From: Typhlomys cinereus
Taxonomy: Eukaryota > Chordata > Mammalia > Rodentia > Platacanthomyidae
Reading direction: 5' to 3'
DNA: 64,000 bases
Assembly (NCBI GenBank): GCA_023101885.1
Contig: JALPQD010000138.1
Location: 2,782,542-2,846,541 of the forward strand
The notes below the pieces were generated by a model. It was not told where the DNA came from and made no database searches. It saw only the letters and a list, made by a program, of their open reading frames with translations. Positions 34,640 to 47,210 of this stretch are shown piece after piece (the first letter of the stretch is position 1; each line of letters begins with the position of its first letter). Made by a program: the position numbers and the translations under genes.

Positions 34640-35284
34640 GATTTGTAGACTTTTTTTTTTCTGCGCTGAAGTGTGTTTCTTATCTAATGAATCCCTCTTT
34701 GCCCTTGAGTTTGCTGTTGGACATTGTCCTTAGAGGAAGACGCTTACGTGAGTCTTGTTGATCTTGCAAGCTGATAAGTTGCAGAAGGAGGTAAAAGCTG
34801 TCCTCAGTATGCCTGCCAGGCAGTTAGTTGTCCCAGTATCATACATAGGAGCGGCTGCCAGACTTGATCTCCAGGAAAGTAGCCATCTGCGAGATGGGAA
34901 GAAATCTTGTAGCTGTGTTGTCTTTCTGTATTTGTGTGAATAACTTCCCATGATGCTAAGCATTTGGGGGTAAGTTCTACCTACGTCAGTCTACAATGGC
35001 CTCTTCAAAGTCATCAGGCATCATGTCTAAAGGATCCCATGTCTTAGGGTCAGGTACGTAAGAAGACGATTGGCTCCCTCCAAACTTGATTTTTGAAATA
35101 CTACTATTTTTTTTTCCTCGTCCCAAAGTTGTACTGTGCCAGATGTAATGGGAGCCAGAAGCAGATGAGTTCATGATTCAGATGGACAAACAAACCACAT
35201 AGAAAATACTAGACTCACAGACAAACGGCCCAAATTCCCTGAAGATCAGGTCACATCTACCCCGCAGTTTGAAGACATGTTCTT

Positions 35285-35580
35285 TTTGCGAGTGTTTGCA
35301 TATCTGTGTGTGTGCTGGTACACGTATGCACACACATGTATGTGGAGGTCTACCTGGGGTGTCTTCCTTAATCACTATCCTATTTTTGTTGAGATAGGAT
35401 CTTCCTCTGAACATGGAGCTCACTGATTTGGCCAGACTAGCCTTGGTGATCTCTGCCTCTCCGTTTCCTCTGCTCTAGGATTGCAGGCGTGTGCCGCACA
35501 ATGCGGTTTTTTGCCTGGGTATTGAGATCTGAATTCAGGTCCTTATTCTCGGATAGCAAGCACTCTCCATGGCTGCTGAA
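35285..35580 (-). repeat. B4-type composite SINE, inverted
   Basis: A CA/GT-like right end (35300-35345) precedes an inverted B1-like part ('gagataggatcttcctctgaac', 'gattgcaggcgtgtgccgc'). A tRNA-type head then reads out in reverse ('gatctgaattcaggtcc', 'agcaagcactctccatggctgctg'). Confidence 0.65.
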
Positions 35581-36224
35581 GACATGTTCTTAAGCTAAAC
35601 ATGAGTTTCTTGGCATCAGAAAGCAAAGATAACTTTTTTCCTTTTTTTTTCTTTCCCCTTTATCCCTATTCCCACCCCACCCCCTTTTCCCCTCATAACC
35701 CTTCATCTCCCCTGTCACACTCCTTCCTATTTTCAAATCTTTTCACTTGTGTGGCCCTCTGTGCTTCGTCTAGTTTGTCTTGGATGTCGTAAAGCATAGA
35801 TAACTTATTTCTTCATTCACTTCACCTGTGAGTGAATCCTGTTGTTGGACTGAATGAATCTGGGAAATTCTGTATCGATGAATCCTAAATACTGACATGA
35901 ATGATTCTATGTTGATTCTACTGAAGATCATTTTCCTTGAGCAATAGACAAAGAATGTTGACTAAATGTTTCCCCTGAACGCTTGGGGAGAAACACAAGC
36001 TGGTGTTCTTAATCTATGTGTCACTTGTACAGCTGAGTCTGTTATGGAAGGCATTTTATTCATTAATTCAACCAATTTTATTTTATTTCTTCCATGTATG
36101 TGTACATGGGTAGGGTTGTGTGTTTGTGTATGTGTGTGTTTGCAAATAGATGGGTATACATGTGCATAGGTACACAAAGCACTTGAGTGTGTATACCCCT
36201 CTTTGTGAGGAAGACCCCAATGAC

Positions 36225-36595
36225 TTCTTTTAACAAGGCAACCTATAACAGGAATCATCAACTTGACACAATCTAGAATCACTGGCTCGAATGGCATCCA
36301 GGCAGGCTGGTGGGGGATTATCTTAATTGATATGGGAAGATTCATCTTAATTGTGGGTGGGACCATTCTGTGGATGGTATAAAGCAGAGAAAGCCAGCTG
36401 GGAGCGAGCACGCATGAGTTCTTTGCTCTCTGCTGCTGACTGTGGATGTACTGTGACCGGTTCTCTGAAGTTCCTGCCGTTGTAACTTCCTACCATGATG
36501 GACCATGGCCTAACATGGTGAGCTGAACGAACCCTTTTTCTTTTCAGTTGTTGTCAGAGTATCTTATCAGAGCAACAGAGAAGAAACTAGGATTC
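36225..36595 (+). repeat. Interspersed repeat of a rodent-common type, family not assigned
   Basis: 'atcaacttgacacaatctagaatcac', 'cttaattgatatgggaagattcatc', 'gctgactgtggatgtactgtgacc', 'atgatggaccatggcc' and 'tcttatcagagcaacagagaagaaactagg' form a recognisable block seen widely in rodent genomes. It has no open frame. Confidence 0.6.
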
Positions 36596-38009
36596 TACTT
36601 GGCTTCATGTCCAGGGAGACGATCTTGTCTCTGTAGTGGAGGAAAGACTGGACGATTGATCAGGGACCTAGCATGTTGCCAGGGGAAACACAGCAAAGTG
36701 GCCAGCATCCAAGATGACACAGATGAGTCGGTAGACACTAGGGGAAGCTGCCTTATGGTTGCTGATGTGGTTGGGTGTTAGAACTTCACTTTAGGCTCAC
36801 CTGGAGGTCTAGGACTCTTGGGTGCCCTTGGACTTGAATAGGCCCCCTGACTGCTCTGTCAGAAGGAGGTCTATTGTTGGAGGTCTCAGGCATTAGGGAG
36901 ACTTCCCAAGGCCTCTCCCTCACCCACCAGTTAGCCTGCTGCCAAGAAGTTAATGAGTGATGTATTAAGTTCCACAGTGCTATCCTCTCATCCTAGAACT
37001 CAGATTCAAAGGAGGCTAGGGTCTGATAATTCATAAAGCCAATTTTGCAAAAGAGTATGAATTTAGGTGGTGTGGATCTCATGGAAGTACCTTTGCTTGG
37101 CTCGTCCATGACAGCTTTGAAGACTGTATGGTGGGGTAAATTCTGCCCTATGTAGTTCCTTGGGGACTGGGATTTCACTGAATCAAGATAAGGCATGCAG
37201 AGCTACTGTCAATATTTAATCAGGATACATGGGCTTCGGCTCTGCAAAGCAACACTTGGGACCTGTGTTTGCAAACCCTGGCTAGGAGCCAGGAAAAGCA
37301 TTAGTCCCTGGCCTGAGCTTTAAGGGAGGCATTGCATAGCTATTTGTCCCCAAGTCAGTCACAGGGATTCAGATGAATACAGGGTACTTTATAACCACTC
37401 CTGTCTCTGAACCCCTATGTCTTTAATAGTGTGGGCACATTAGGTCTGTTCTTGGCTGGGAGCCACAAGGTTTGGAGCTTCAGCCCTTACAGTCTATGAG
37501 ATGATCCTATTTTTCCCAGTCGGACCTTCCTGTCCCTTCTTATTGCTCTCATTGCCTCATAGAAAAGAAAAACGGTGCTCCGGTTCTTGTACTGTGTCCT
37601 TTCTATGCTAAGAAATTCACAACTAAGAGGATGAAGTCCTGGGAGTTGTCATGTTTGGGGCAGGCTGTTAGGTAGTTTGTGGCTAAGGCCAGCTTTCCTG
37701 ATCCATATGTGTCCTCTTATCTCAACAGACAGGACATACCCTGGCTTCCTACTTGATTTATTTTCTTCCATGTCTTTTCCTGTGGTGGGAATAGTGTGAG
37801 TGTTATGTGTGTGTGTATCTCTGTGTGCACATATCTGGGGCAATGTGGGCATAAACTTTCAATACCCCCTTGGCAGAATACTAGAGCGATGATGGAATGG
37901 TGGTACTTAATCCTCTCCAGCAGCTCTTTGTGATGCTGGATCACAGTTCCTCATTGGGTTTTAGGGGCAATAAATATTCCAATAATCATGGACCAAGTAT
38001 GTATATTCT

Positions 38010-38460
38010 AGGCACAAGGTTCAATGTTTTATTCGTTACTTTCGTTCTTTGCTATATTTTCAGAGATATTACCAACTTCATTTGATAGATGAAGATAAGT
38101 GACACCAAGCAGCCATGTGACTTATTTAAGATCACAAAGCTACACTGGCTCAGGGGTTAAGACTCTCTGCCTCACAAACAGAAAGTCCTGAGTTCAGATC
38201 CCAGATCTCATGTAAAAATGTCAGGCAGAAATGGCAGTGGCCTATACTTCCAGCTCTGGAAGGTAGAGCCTGGGAAATCTGAATGAAGCAAAAAGGAGGT
38301 AGAAGCAATCCAGGATGACAAATCCCTTGGCCCTCCACAGGGACACATAGTACCCTCTGATACACACACATACACACACAAACACACACACAAATAAATC
38401 AATTTTTAAAAAAGATCACATAGCTGTCAGATGATCAAGCTAGGTTGAAAACCAAAATCT
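38010..38460 (-). repeat. MIR, inverted, split by a SINE
   Basis: 'cttcatttgatagatgaagataag' and 'catgtgacttatttaagatcacaaagct' are antisense MIR. The sequence resumes after the SINE at about 38413 with 'aagatcacatagctgtcagatgatcaagctaggttg'. Confidence 0.7.
38128..38426 (+). mobile_element. tRNA-type SINE (older subfamily) nested in a MIR
   Basis: AAGATCACAAAGCT at the left and AAGATCACATAGCT at the right (13 of 14 identical) are the duplicated MIR target. Between them: CACTGGCTCAGGGGTTAAG, GTCCTGAGTTCAGATCCC, the shared body, and a CACA tail with AAATAAATC. Confidence 0.8.
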
Positions 38461-39274
38461 ACTTGTGGCTGTGCATCTCTGATCACTTCCTCCTACCATT
38501 TGTCCAATGGAAGGAGCTACAACAGTTCCATTTTGTATTTGCTATAACCACACAAGTAATGTGTAAACACATTATTATTTTGAAAAAAGTTGAAAGTATT
38601 CAGATGAGGCTTCATTTCCCTTGGATCAATATTCTTTATTTCCTATCATTTTTCCCCACTCAGTGGTAACTGTTATCACTGGGATATCTAACATTTCAGT
38701 TCTTTCCCTGTGTTTGCATTTATACACAGGGAAAAAAAACAGAAGTTTCTCTAGAAGCTTCTCCTGGTATTCTTCGATACACGATTCATGATTGCAACTA
38801 TTAATATACTGACATCACTTTTTCTTTGCAGCAAATCTTGATCCTCTTCTTCTGTAGCCATAATAGATTCGTCCATTGTATTCTACCCTTGCCCCACACA
38901 CTGTGAATACATGCTGGAGTTCTCTGTTTTCTGGCTTTTGTTTCTGGTCATTCTGTGGTTGGTGAACATTTCAGTTATGATCAATGTCTTGGTGCAGATC
39001 CTTGAACAGAGCTCCCAGTGAACTTTGATGAGCAATTTTCTCTGGCAGTGGAAGAGGGATGTATAAATTTCAAACTTTAATAGACTGACATATGATCCAT
39101 CGGATAAGTGGCAAAGGGACTGAGTTGATAACTTTTAGAAGATTGTTTGTTTTGGGTGGGGAGCAAAGTGCAAAGTCCCTCCATAAAGGATGGCCCAGGA
39201 GAACGTGTGCTGACTGTAGGGGAGGAGGGAAGACAAGAGGCAGTAACAGACATGACTGTGGTTTCTTGTTTCCT

Positions 39275-39336
39275 GGGTGGGTGGAAGAGCACTGTGCGCT
39301 TGCAAGGGTGGGTGGAAGAGCACTGTGCGCTTGCAA
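39275..39336. repeat. Perfect 31-bp tandem duplication
   Basis: The unit begins GGGTGGGTGGAAGAGC and ends GCGCTTGCAA. It is repeated head to tail twice (39275-39305, 39306-39336) with no mismatch. Confidence 0.9.
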
Positions 39337-40004
39337 GCGGGAAACCGAAATCTCATTACTCAGGGTCCTCTGGGAAGATCAGTTGAGAGAACACCTTGAC
39401 ATCTTCCAGTATGCAACTACACATGCACAGAGCACTTGATAACAGTCACTCTTAGCTAGGGGGCAAGGAAATGAGGAGAGGAAGACTTGGAATATCTTGT
39501 CTAGAAAAATTTAGGGATAGCTAGTATGCACCTGGAGTAGATAAAGAGTTCATCTCCTATAAAAAGAGCTTGATAGCAGAGCATTGATCCTCAGTAATTT
39601 CAGAGTGGAGGTAGAAACCACAAGTCATGACTTGGACCATGACTTTGAGTTTTTTTTTGGGTCACCTAGCCAAGGAAAGACAGAAGAGCATGTCTAGTAA
39701 GCTTTCATTAACTCTTCACAAATAGAAGAAATTCACCAGAAATGTTTATGTTGTTGATTCAGAAATATCTCAACTTTCTAATCCTCATTTCTTTGACCTC
39801 TTGTGTGGTAAGGTAACTTATGTAGAGGTTTGTGCCATTAAGGCAAAGCCAGTATAAGAAGAATGTCTTCAATTAAGTGGGTTTTATTTTCTTGTTAACA
39901 GCTTGAGAAAGTGATTTTTTTTACGTGTTTTGAGAAACCTTGAATCGCTTTTGGAACCTTGTTGAGGCTCTATCGTCTGTGAAAATTGGATGATAACAAG
40001 ATCT

Positions 40005-40105
40005 ATAAAAATCTAATGCTTATGGAATGCTTCAAATATACCCAGCATTGTGCCAAGTTCACTATTTTATGTGCATTATTTTATTACAATCTAACTGAAT
40101 GCTCA
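40005..40105 (-). repeat. MIR fragment, inverted
   Basis: 'atggaatgcttcaaatataccc', 'cattgtgccaagttcac', 'tatgtgcattattttattacaatc' match the antisense MIR 3' half. Confidence 0.6.
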
Positions 40106-41469
40106 GAATAAGTGGAATAGTTCGTGGTCCCCGAGTGTGACTCTAAGTCCAAACCCACTAGCAACAGTATGGCTTTGGCCAAGGGGACTAGTGTCTTTCT
40201 GGCTTTGGAGGTCTGATTGGGTAAGTTAAAGGATGGATAGGCCAGACTCTAGAAACAGTGCATTGCCGCCCATATGCGAGCTCTGCTATGGGAAGCAAGA
40301 GATATGAGAGCTTTCTGTGTGTATAACCTCCTTGTTCAATTAAGCCCCACTGGGCCTTGCAGTTTGCCTGTATGCTGCTGATCAATTCATGACCAAAGTG
40401 CTTAGGGAAACCAGATGGTTTCATTCTTTCTTAGTGATTCCAGTTACAGTTCTTAGTCCAGCTGGGCTGGAGAGCTCATACCAACATCAGGAGCCAAGGG
40501 AACTGGCCAGACCACATCCACAGGGATTGCTGGGAGAGGATGCCAGGCAGTAAGTTGGCCCAAAGAATGCTGAAGAATCCAAACCATTGGCTCAAGTCCC
40601 TCTGTCTTATCCCTCTACCTAGGGGATGGTCCCATTCACTGTTGGCTGAGGCTTCCCATATCAGCCAAAGAATCTCCTGCAGGCTCACCATAACTATTGA
40701 CTCTTTACAATGTGCCCAGAGCTCAAGACTCAATGGTCGGGTGACACCTATATATCTAATTAGTACTTGGGATTGGGGGGAATCTTAGATGCATTAGATG
40801 AAGAAAGTTGGGCATCAAACAAAGGAGGCCTTGTGCTTCCTCTGTGAAATAAAAAAAAATACCCTCTTCTTAGGAAGTTGAGTCCCACAGTAGTCATAAG
40901 ACTAGAGATTCTGAGGGTCTCATGGAGGAAGAAGAGTTCCTGAATTCCAATCCCTCTCATCTTCCGGAGCCTCTGTTCTTGGGGTGAAGACTGTCACAGT
41001 TTGCCAGGGACTAAGGGGGTTCCTGACATGTGAGACTGAGTGACAAAGCAGGGACAGTCAAGACAAGCTCTGACAAACTGGCCATCCAAGTTATTCCCCA
41101 AACTCTCTACCCTGAGACTGAGGGCAAGTCCCCCGACTCTTGGTTTTAGGAAGAATCAGAGTCCTGGGGTCCTTGTTCCTGGCTCATCAGCATCCAGCAC
41201 TAGGCCAGGGGCACTGCATCTTGCTTTCTAACTCACAACTTGATGTCATTCCCTTGCTATGTCTTGGTGGTCTTCTTCCTTTGGCCCCCTGTGTGTCAGG
41301 ATCTTGGTCTTTTTGGGGGGGATCTGGGCAACTATGTCTATACAGCAAATGGTATATATTGTACTCTTGTCAGGAGTATGTCATGTACAGGAACCTTTTT
41401 CTCTTGCAGTACCCCACAGGTAGTTATAGCTGTTACCTGTAGTAGCCAGGGTTCTCCAGAGAAATGAAC

Positions 41470-41590
41470 TAATGTGTGTGTGTGTGTGTGTGTGTGTGCA
41501 CATGCATGTATGTATTGTGTGTGTATGTTTATGTACATGCATGAATGCACATGTGAGAGAGAGACAGAGATAGATAGAAAGATAGAGGGG
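41470..41590. repeat. (GT)n and GA/GATA-rich tract in an old repeat
   Basis: A (TG)n run (41473-41498) is followed by degenerate GT/CATG and GAGA/GATA repeats. The flanks ('agggttctccagagaaatgaac' and 'aagaattggctcacattatggag') belong to the class of repeat noted at 31710. Confidence 0.75.
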
Positions 41591-42464
41591 GGAAGAGATA
41601 TTAAACAATTAAAGAATTGGCTCACATTATGGAGACCTAATGTCTGCAAGGATGGCAAGCAGGGAAGAATTAATGTGCAGACAGGGAAAGTCACTTGCTC
41701 ATGGGTGCATGGAATGAAAATACGAGCCAAAGTTGAACATGAGCAATCTGCTCTTCAGAGCCACTCCCTGTCCTACTCTGGTAAATGGCCTGCTCATTCC
41801 AGAACCATGACCTTGCTGAGTTCTTTGGGAGGATAAAAGAGATGCCGTGGTGCGTAGTGACTAGCAACTAGTAGATGCTGGACGCGTGCTCATTCTTCTC
41901 TCCTTGCTGTCTACTGTTACTAAAACTGAGGTGGATGGCAGAGGCTGTTTATGGTTCTTATTAGACCCAGTTCCTCCACACCAGGGAGGACTTGTAGCAG
42001 AGGAAGCCCTTGCTGCGTGCATGTTGAAATGAGGACGGGCTGGTGGTGGATGGGGAAGCCAGACCAGGTGCTCACGTTCCTCTCCATTGTCTCCAGACCA
42101 GCCTGGGACCAACCTCTCAACAGACCCAGGAGCTTGGTCAGAGGGGGCCTGGAAGGCCCAGATTCCTGTGCCATGAAGCAAGCCAAAGGGCAGGTGACTT
42201 CAGGGACCTGTGTGAGAGTGTGCCCTGTGCTCTTTGCCCTGCACTGCGGCCTTGGCGTGCAGCCAGCACCATCTCCATAGATACCATCATAAGGAGAGGG
42301 AACCCCAGACCAAGATGAAGCGATTGTGTTGCCAATCTACGGTATGTGCATGCTGTGCCCCAGGCCATGCTGCATGTGGCTTGCTCTGGCCTTCCGTGAC
42401 TTTTCAAGATGTGGGGGGGAAGGGGGGTCTGGGAACAGCCAAACTTAATGGAGTGAACCCTGGG

Positions 42465-42575
42465 GCCAGCAGGTCTGAGGCTCAAATCTTGGCTGCATTC
42501 ACTAACTGTATCATTGGAAGTCTTAGTACCTGAATGAAGCCTCCGTTTCTTTGTCTATAGACTGGAGATCCTCCC
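42465..42575 (+). repeat. MIR fragment
   Basis: 'aggctcaaatcttggctgcattcactaactgtatcattgg' and 'gaagcctccgtttctttgtctatagactggagat' follow the MIR core. Confidence 0.65.
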
Positions 42576-43003
42576 GAGCTCAGAGCTAGCCCCTTTCTCC
42601 TCTGTGTGCCTTGGATTCACTCCTTCCAGAGTGAGACATGGGTGCTGGGACCTTATTCTCTCTCTATTTGCTCTGACTTCCTGGAGTGGGAGAGTATGAA
42701 CTATCAAGAAGGATCCCAAGCAGCCTGGGGCCCGTCCTGTGTTAGTTAGTGGCTAGGGTTTGGCGAGATTGACAAAGCCAGGCTAAACTTCTTTCCAGCA
42801 GACCGGACAGGAGAAGCTCAGCCTGGGCCGAGACCAGACAGCAGCGACAGCCCCTGTGTTGGGAAAGTACCGAGAGCTACCACGAGCCTCTCCTCAACCT
42901 CGGCTGTATCTCCTGGGAACAAGTCCCAGCTTGCTCCATGCGTTGTTTTTGGCTTTCAAGTTATAGTACATGGATTTCTGAATTTCAAAGCCCTCTGGCA
43001 AAT

Positions 43004-43011
43004 ATGCAAAT
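43004..43011 (+). promoter_or_regulatory. Octamer motif, intergenic
   Basis: Exact ATGCAAAT in a non-repetitive stretch. It is the first of three octamers within 3.2 kb. Confidence 0.4.
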
Positions 43012-43814
43012 GGTTTTAATTTGAGGTATAACAGACAGGTGGAATTAATACTCCCAAGCCATGACTTTCTTGGTAGTTCTTGCCTTAGAGCTGAGAATTT
43101 AAAAGCAAGTTGGTTTTCCCTCTGTCCCCTTCCCCCTCTCATAACCTTTTCCCTCTGGTGGTCTTTGTAAGTTGCTAAAGAGGGAAATATTGGAGCAGAA
43201 AATAAGGATAAGAGTAAGAAGAAGAAGAAGAAACTATTTATTTATTTATTTATGTATGTCTTGATTTTTAAGTCTGTGTTGTTGTTTCCTCTGTGTAGCA
43301 GGAAAGAGCTAGGGCTGTGGCCAGAGTGACAGCTGGTCGGTCGTAGGCCAGATGGGGAGACTGAAGTCTCCCTTGGGACTTGAAGTCAACCCTGGGACTT
43401 GTTCTGGTCCTTCTGTGTCTATTTCTCCATTCCTCTGTCTGAAAGCGCAGGGTGCTCTGTTCTACCCTAGTAAGGGACCCTAACTTCATAATGGTTGCAA
43501 ATCTGAGTTGTACAGATGAGGGTTTGCATCCTGAAATTGCCTGTGAACACAGGGTGACTACTGAACAGAACCCGCTTCGTTTTGCCAGGATAAAAAACAT
43601 AATGCTATGAATCACTCAGCACAGCGCACCACACCAAAGACTCTTGCAGGATGATGACTAGTATCACCAGTTCACTTAGGAGCCCCTAAACCATCAACCC
43701 ACGAATGGGGTCACATTATGATCTCGCACTGTGCATTGGGGGGGTGGGATTCATGGGGAGTAAAGAGGAAGACTGCTTTTGTTCTTAGCTCCAAGAAGCT
43801 CTAGAAAAGGCAAT

Positions 43815-43822
43815 ATTTGCAT
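43815..43822 (-). promoter_or_regulatory. Octamer motif, intergenic
   Basis: Exact ATTTGCAT on the + strand, 0.8 kb from the octamer at 43004. Confidence 0.4.
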
Positions 43823-44808
43823 TGGAATAGAAAGTAATGAGTTACCTAGAAGAGTACAAGTGTTTAACAAAAGGTCAAGTTGAATGAAGCAGATGCTTAC
43901 CACACTGAGATGTAGGAAGAGAGTGAACGCATGCTTTATGCCAGGCTTTCTGGACCTGGACCCCTCAATCCTTACATGGCCCTGGGAGGTGGACAGGTCA
44001 TCCCCCCAGGAAGGTACCAAGGTTCAGAGGATTGAAGTAAAGCTGAAGTTGGCAGGAGTTTGCATTTGAACCTGCACCATAGAGGACACATTGGCAAAAC
44101 AAGAGTGGACTTTGAAGGACCAGAAGGCACAGTGGGGCCTGTTGTGTTGTTATGAGGCTGAAGAACTATATGACACTGTGAGGACATTAGGAGGATTGGT
44201 TGTAGGAATAGAAGGTCCCCTGGGCTTGTCTTTCCTGGCAGGCTGCCGACATCAGCGCCAACCAGTCTGGGCTTGCACAGACCACATAGGGCTCTGCCCC
44301 ACCACATCCCAGACATGAAACCTGATAGGTGCCCTGACCTCATAAGGTGCCAGGCGTTTGTCTTCTCATCAGGCTGGGCACATTCCATGGTGAAGTGACC
44401 ATCTAGGTTACCTCTGTCTGGGTAGATCTGCATTTATGTTGTTGCCAATTATGCACATTTTGGGTTTTTGAGAGTCTGTTCTGGCTAATGGGGGGCTGAT
44501 GTGGTGGTATGAAAGGGGTCATCCTGAGACAAGCATTGGGTTTGAATTCTACCCCCATTTTCATGTGTATAGGATGCACGTGTGTGTGTGTGTATGTGCA
44601 TGTGTGCTTTATATGTAGGTGGGCAGGTGTCATGTATGCTCATGCATGTGGATGCTGTTATTGGGAATCATCTTTGATGGCTCTTTCCACCTTACTGTTT
44701 TGAGTCTGGGTCTCTAATTAAATCCAGATCTCACTTATTGGGCTGTTCTAGCTAACTTTGAAGTTTCTCTTTTATTGTTGTGAGACAATACTCAGACTCA
44801 AGCAACTT

Positions 44809-44810
<2 letters not shown>

Positions 44811-44864
<54 letters not shown>
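44811..44864. repeat. (GA)n microsatellite
   Basis: A pure GA run of about 54 bp. It lies in an older repeat context. Confidence 0.95.
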
Positions 44865-44867
<3 letters not shown>

Positions 44868-45119
44868 ATTTGGCTTAAGGCTCCAGACAGGGTATATTCT
44901 GTTATGATGGAAACTGAATAGCAGAAGGCATGGCTGGAGGCAAGAGCCAAATTCTGAGGAAACAGGACCAGGCTACCAAACCTCAAGGCCCACTCCCTGT
45001 GGTGTGCCTTCCTCCAGCAAGACTCCATCTCCTAAAGGTGCCACAACCTTCCCAGATATTACCATCAGCTAAGGACATAAACATATGAGCCCTTGGGGAA
45101 CAACCCACATTCAGACCTT

Positions 45120-45262
45120 GACTCCTAGGCTCATCTTCTGGCCTAGGATTATAGGTGGGCCCTCATGCCTGCCTGACATCTTAAACAGGATCTGGGGATC
45201 CGAACTTTGGTACCATTGTTCCCACAGCAATGCTTTAACTGCTGAGCTACTCCCCTCCCACC
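45120..45262 (-). repeat. B4/tRNA-type SINE fragment, inverted
   Basis: 'ggcctaggattataggtggg' then 'ggatctggggatccgaactttgg' and 'ctttaactgctgagctactcccc' read in reverse as the B1 junction, B box and head. Confidence 0.6.
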
Positions 45263-45284
45263 ACTACTTCACCTTTCCTAGCTT

Positions 45285-45440
45285 GTAACCTTGGCCAAGT
45301 CAACTCATGTTTCTAAGCCTCAATTTCCTTTACTATAAAATGTGGCTGGTGCTCTTGAGTTTCATTTCAAATATGTTAGCGATGATAGAAAGTCTAACCT
45401 ACCATTGCAGATATTCCACAGAATTCTCTTAATGGCACTA
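45285..45440 (+). repeat. MIR fragment
   Basis: 'cttgtaaccttggccaagtcaac', 'ctaagcctcaatttcctttactataaaatg' match the MIR core. Confidence 0.7.
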
Positions 45441-46196
45441 GCCGTTTTGGAATACTAAGGATTCTGGGCTCTGGCATGGGATGCAAGAGGTATGCATGAT
45501 GAGTGTGGGCAGGATTGACCGGTGTGGCTGGTGTGAAGGTGCTTTGACATGTTCCTAGTTTCCACTTGGAGGAGCCCCAACTTGTGAGCCTTCCTTCATC
45601 CAGAGGAAAGTTGAGCTGAATGTGAGTTGTGAGAATCCTGTGCTTGGTAGTTTGGAAAGGCTTGTGTGGCTGTGATAAGACTTTTGACCTTGAATTCTTT
45701 ATACTGAGTTAGTTTGAGAAGTTGGCTCAGATCTACCACCCAGCTGGGAACTGCGTCCCACAGGTTTGCTGATGGCAGCTACTGGCATGTATCTTACTTG
45801 TCAGTCCCTGCAGGTGGCTGCCTGCATGAACCTGGGGAAGTGCCTTACCTTCTCTCCACCGGCTTTCTCGTGTTAGGAGGGCTGAGTTCCTTTACCTTTT
45901 CTTTCTCTGGGCATTTGAAGCAGCCCTGGCAGGTTGGTATTGCTATCTTCATTATGATAAGCAGACACACTAAATTGTTTCATTGACTTGTACTCACCTG
46001 CACCCAAAACAAGGCATGACTCCCCTCCCCCACCCAGCTGACCAAGCCCCACCTGACAAAGACCTCAGCGTCCCCCTGGGATCCTCTGGAAGACATCTGG
46101 CCCAACTCTCCGGCTTGAGACCCCAAGTTCATCTTCTGGTTCAGATGTGGTATTTTTCGTAACTAAATTCCTGTGCTCTGCTGATATCAACTACAT

Positions 46197-46204
46197 ATTT
46201 GCAT
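46197..46204 (-). promoter_or_regulatory. Octamer motif, intergenic
   Basis: Exact ATTTGCAT on the + strand, in unique DNA. Confidence 0.4.
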
Positions 46205-47129
46205 AGTGTATCTACAAGAACAATCTCAAGTCCGAATGCTCCATTTTATGAAGAACTGGCTGGTTAGATGGGCAGGTGGGCTGCTTTAGGGTGTGGCAAA
46301 CATCGTCTGGACAGCTAGTGCCAAAATAAATACATAAATAAAAGCTTCAAGATGGACTGCAAAGTGTTCCTGTAGAGACTTTGAGTAAGGGAAGGCCCGC
46401 CTCTACAGAGAATCATTTCAGAAGTCTGAGGCTTTGATTTTGTTCCATTTTGCCTAAAATCCTTTTGATTCTCTGAGATCTGGGCTGGCTTAACCACCAG
46501 TTCTGAAGCCCCAGTTATAGCCCAGAGTTGGGTGAGAGGGTGGAGGGTAGCGACGGCCAATTCAAGGCTCTTCTCTGAGATGCTGGAAGCAAGATGAGCC
46601 CCGACAGAAGGGACAGACCTGTGGGTCAAGCAGGAATTTTATTTTCCTCAGGAAAAAAGAAGGTTTTGGTGGATGGACCCTTTTTTCACTTGGCCTTGCA
46701 CTTGTTAGCAGGATGAGGTAGATGCTGCTGTGAGTCCTGAGGAAGAAGAGGAAGCAGAAGGACAGGCTGAATGATGATGTGAACTAGACAGAAGAGCAGA
46801 ATGCTGCCCGGATGTATGTGGGCCTGAGGTCTCAGCTCAGTCTTAGCTTACTAAGCTCTAAAGTTGGACAGTCAGATATGATTTCCTACCCCACCCGGGG
46901 AGAGAAGGTTGGAGAAAGAGGCAGATGATGGTGGTGTGGTCATATTCACAGTTACCTGGATTGATAGTTCTGGAAGTCTTGGACTCAAGTTAAGATAGAG
47001 TTGGTTGAATTCTTAATTTCAGTCTCTCTTCCAGCCGCCATTTTCTCTTCCGGCTGCCATTTCTGCAATTTCTTGGGCTCTTAGGGAAAGGATTAAAGGA
47101 CTGAGATTCTCATCTTTAAAAGAAGAAAA

Positions 47130-47210
47130 CGTGGGGCTGGCAAGATGGCTCAGTGGATAAAGGTGTCTGCAAGGCAAATTTGGTGACTTGGGTTTTGACT
47201 TTCCTGGTCT
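47130..47210 (+). repeat. tRNA-type SINE head fragment
   Basis: GTGGGGCTGGCAAGATGGCTCAG and the following text match the SINE head. The body is not recognisable. Confidence 0.6.

Larger units (their letters stand above)
6800..34655 (+). other. Pou2af1: Pou2af1 gene, whole transcription unit
   Basis: Five coding exons with canonical GT-AG introns of 21015, 1261, 101 and 2618 nt join in frame to a 255-residue protein. The human and mouse proteins are about 256 residues as I recall them. The encoded coactivator binds the POU domain of OCT1 or OCT2 on octamer DNA and supports B-cell gene expression and germinal-centre formation. It is convergent with Pou2af3 on the other strand about 24 kb downstream. 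Both outer ends (start site about 6800, poly(A) site about 34655) are inferred from motifs. Confidence 0.85.
32658..34655 (+). other. Pou2af1: Pou2af1 3' UTR (inferred extent)
   Basis: About 2 kb of non-coding sequence follows the stop. It contains a (CCTT)n tract (33571-33692), an inverted young-subfamily SINE (33985-34263) and several AATAAA hexamers (33874, 34502, 34634). The last, with the best downstream GU/U context, is the most likely 3' end. Human Pou2af1 also has a long 3' UTR as I recall. The extent is inference. Confidence 0.6.
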
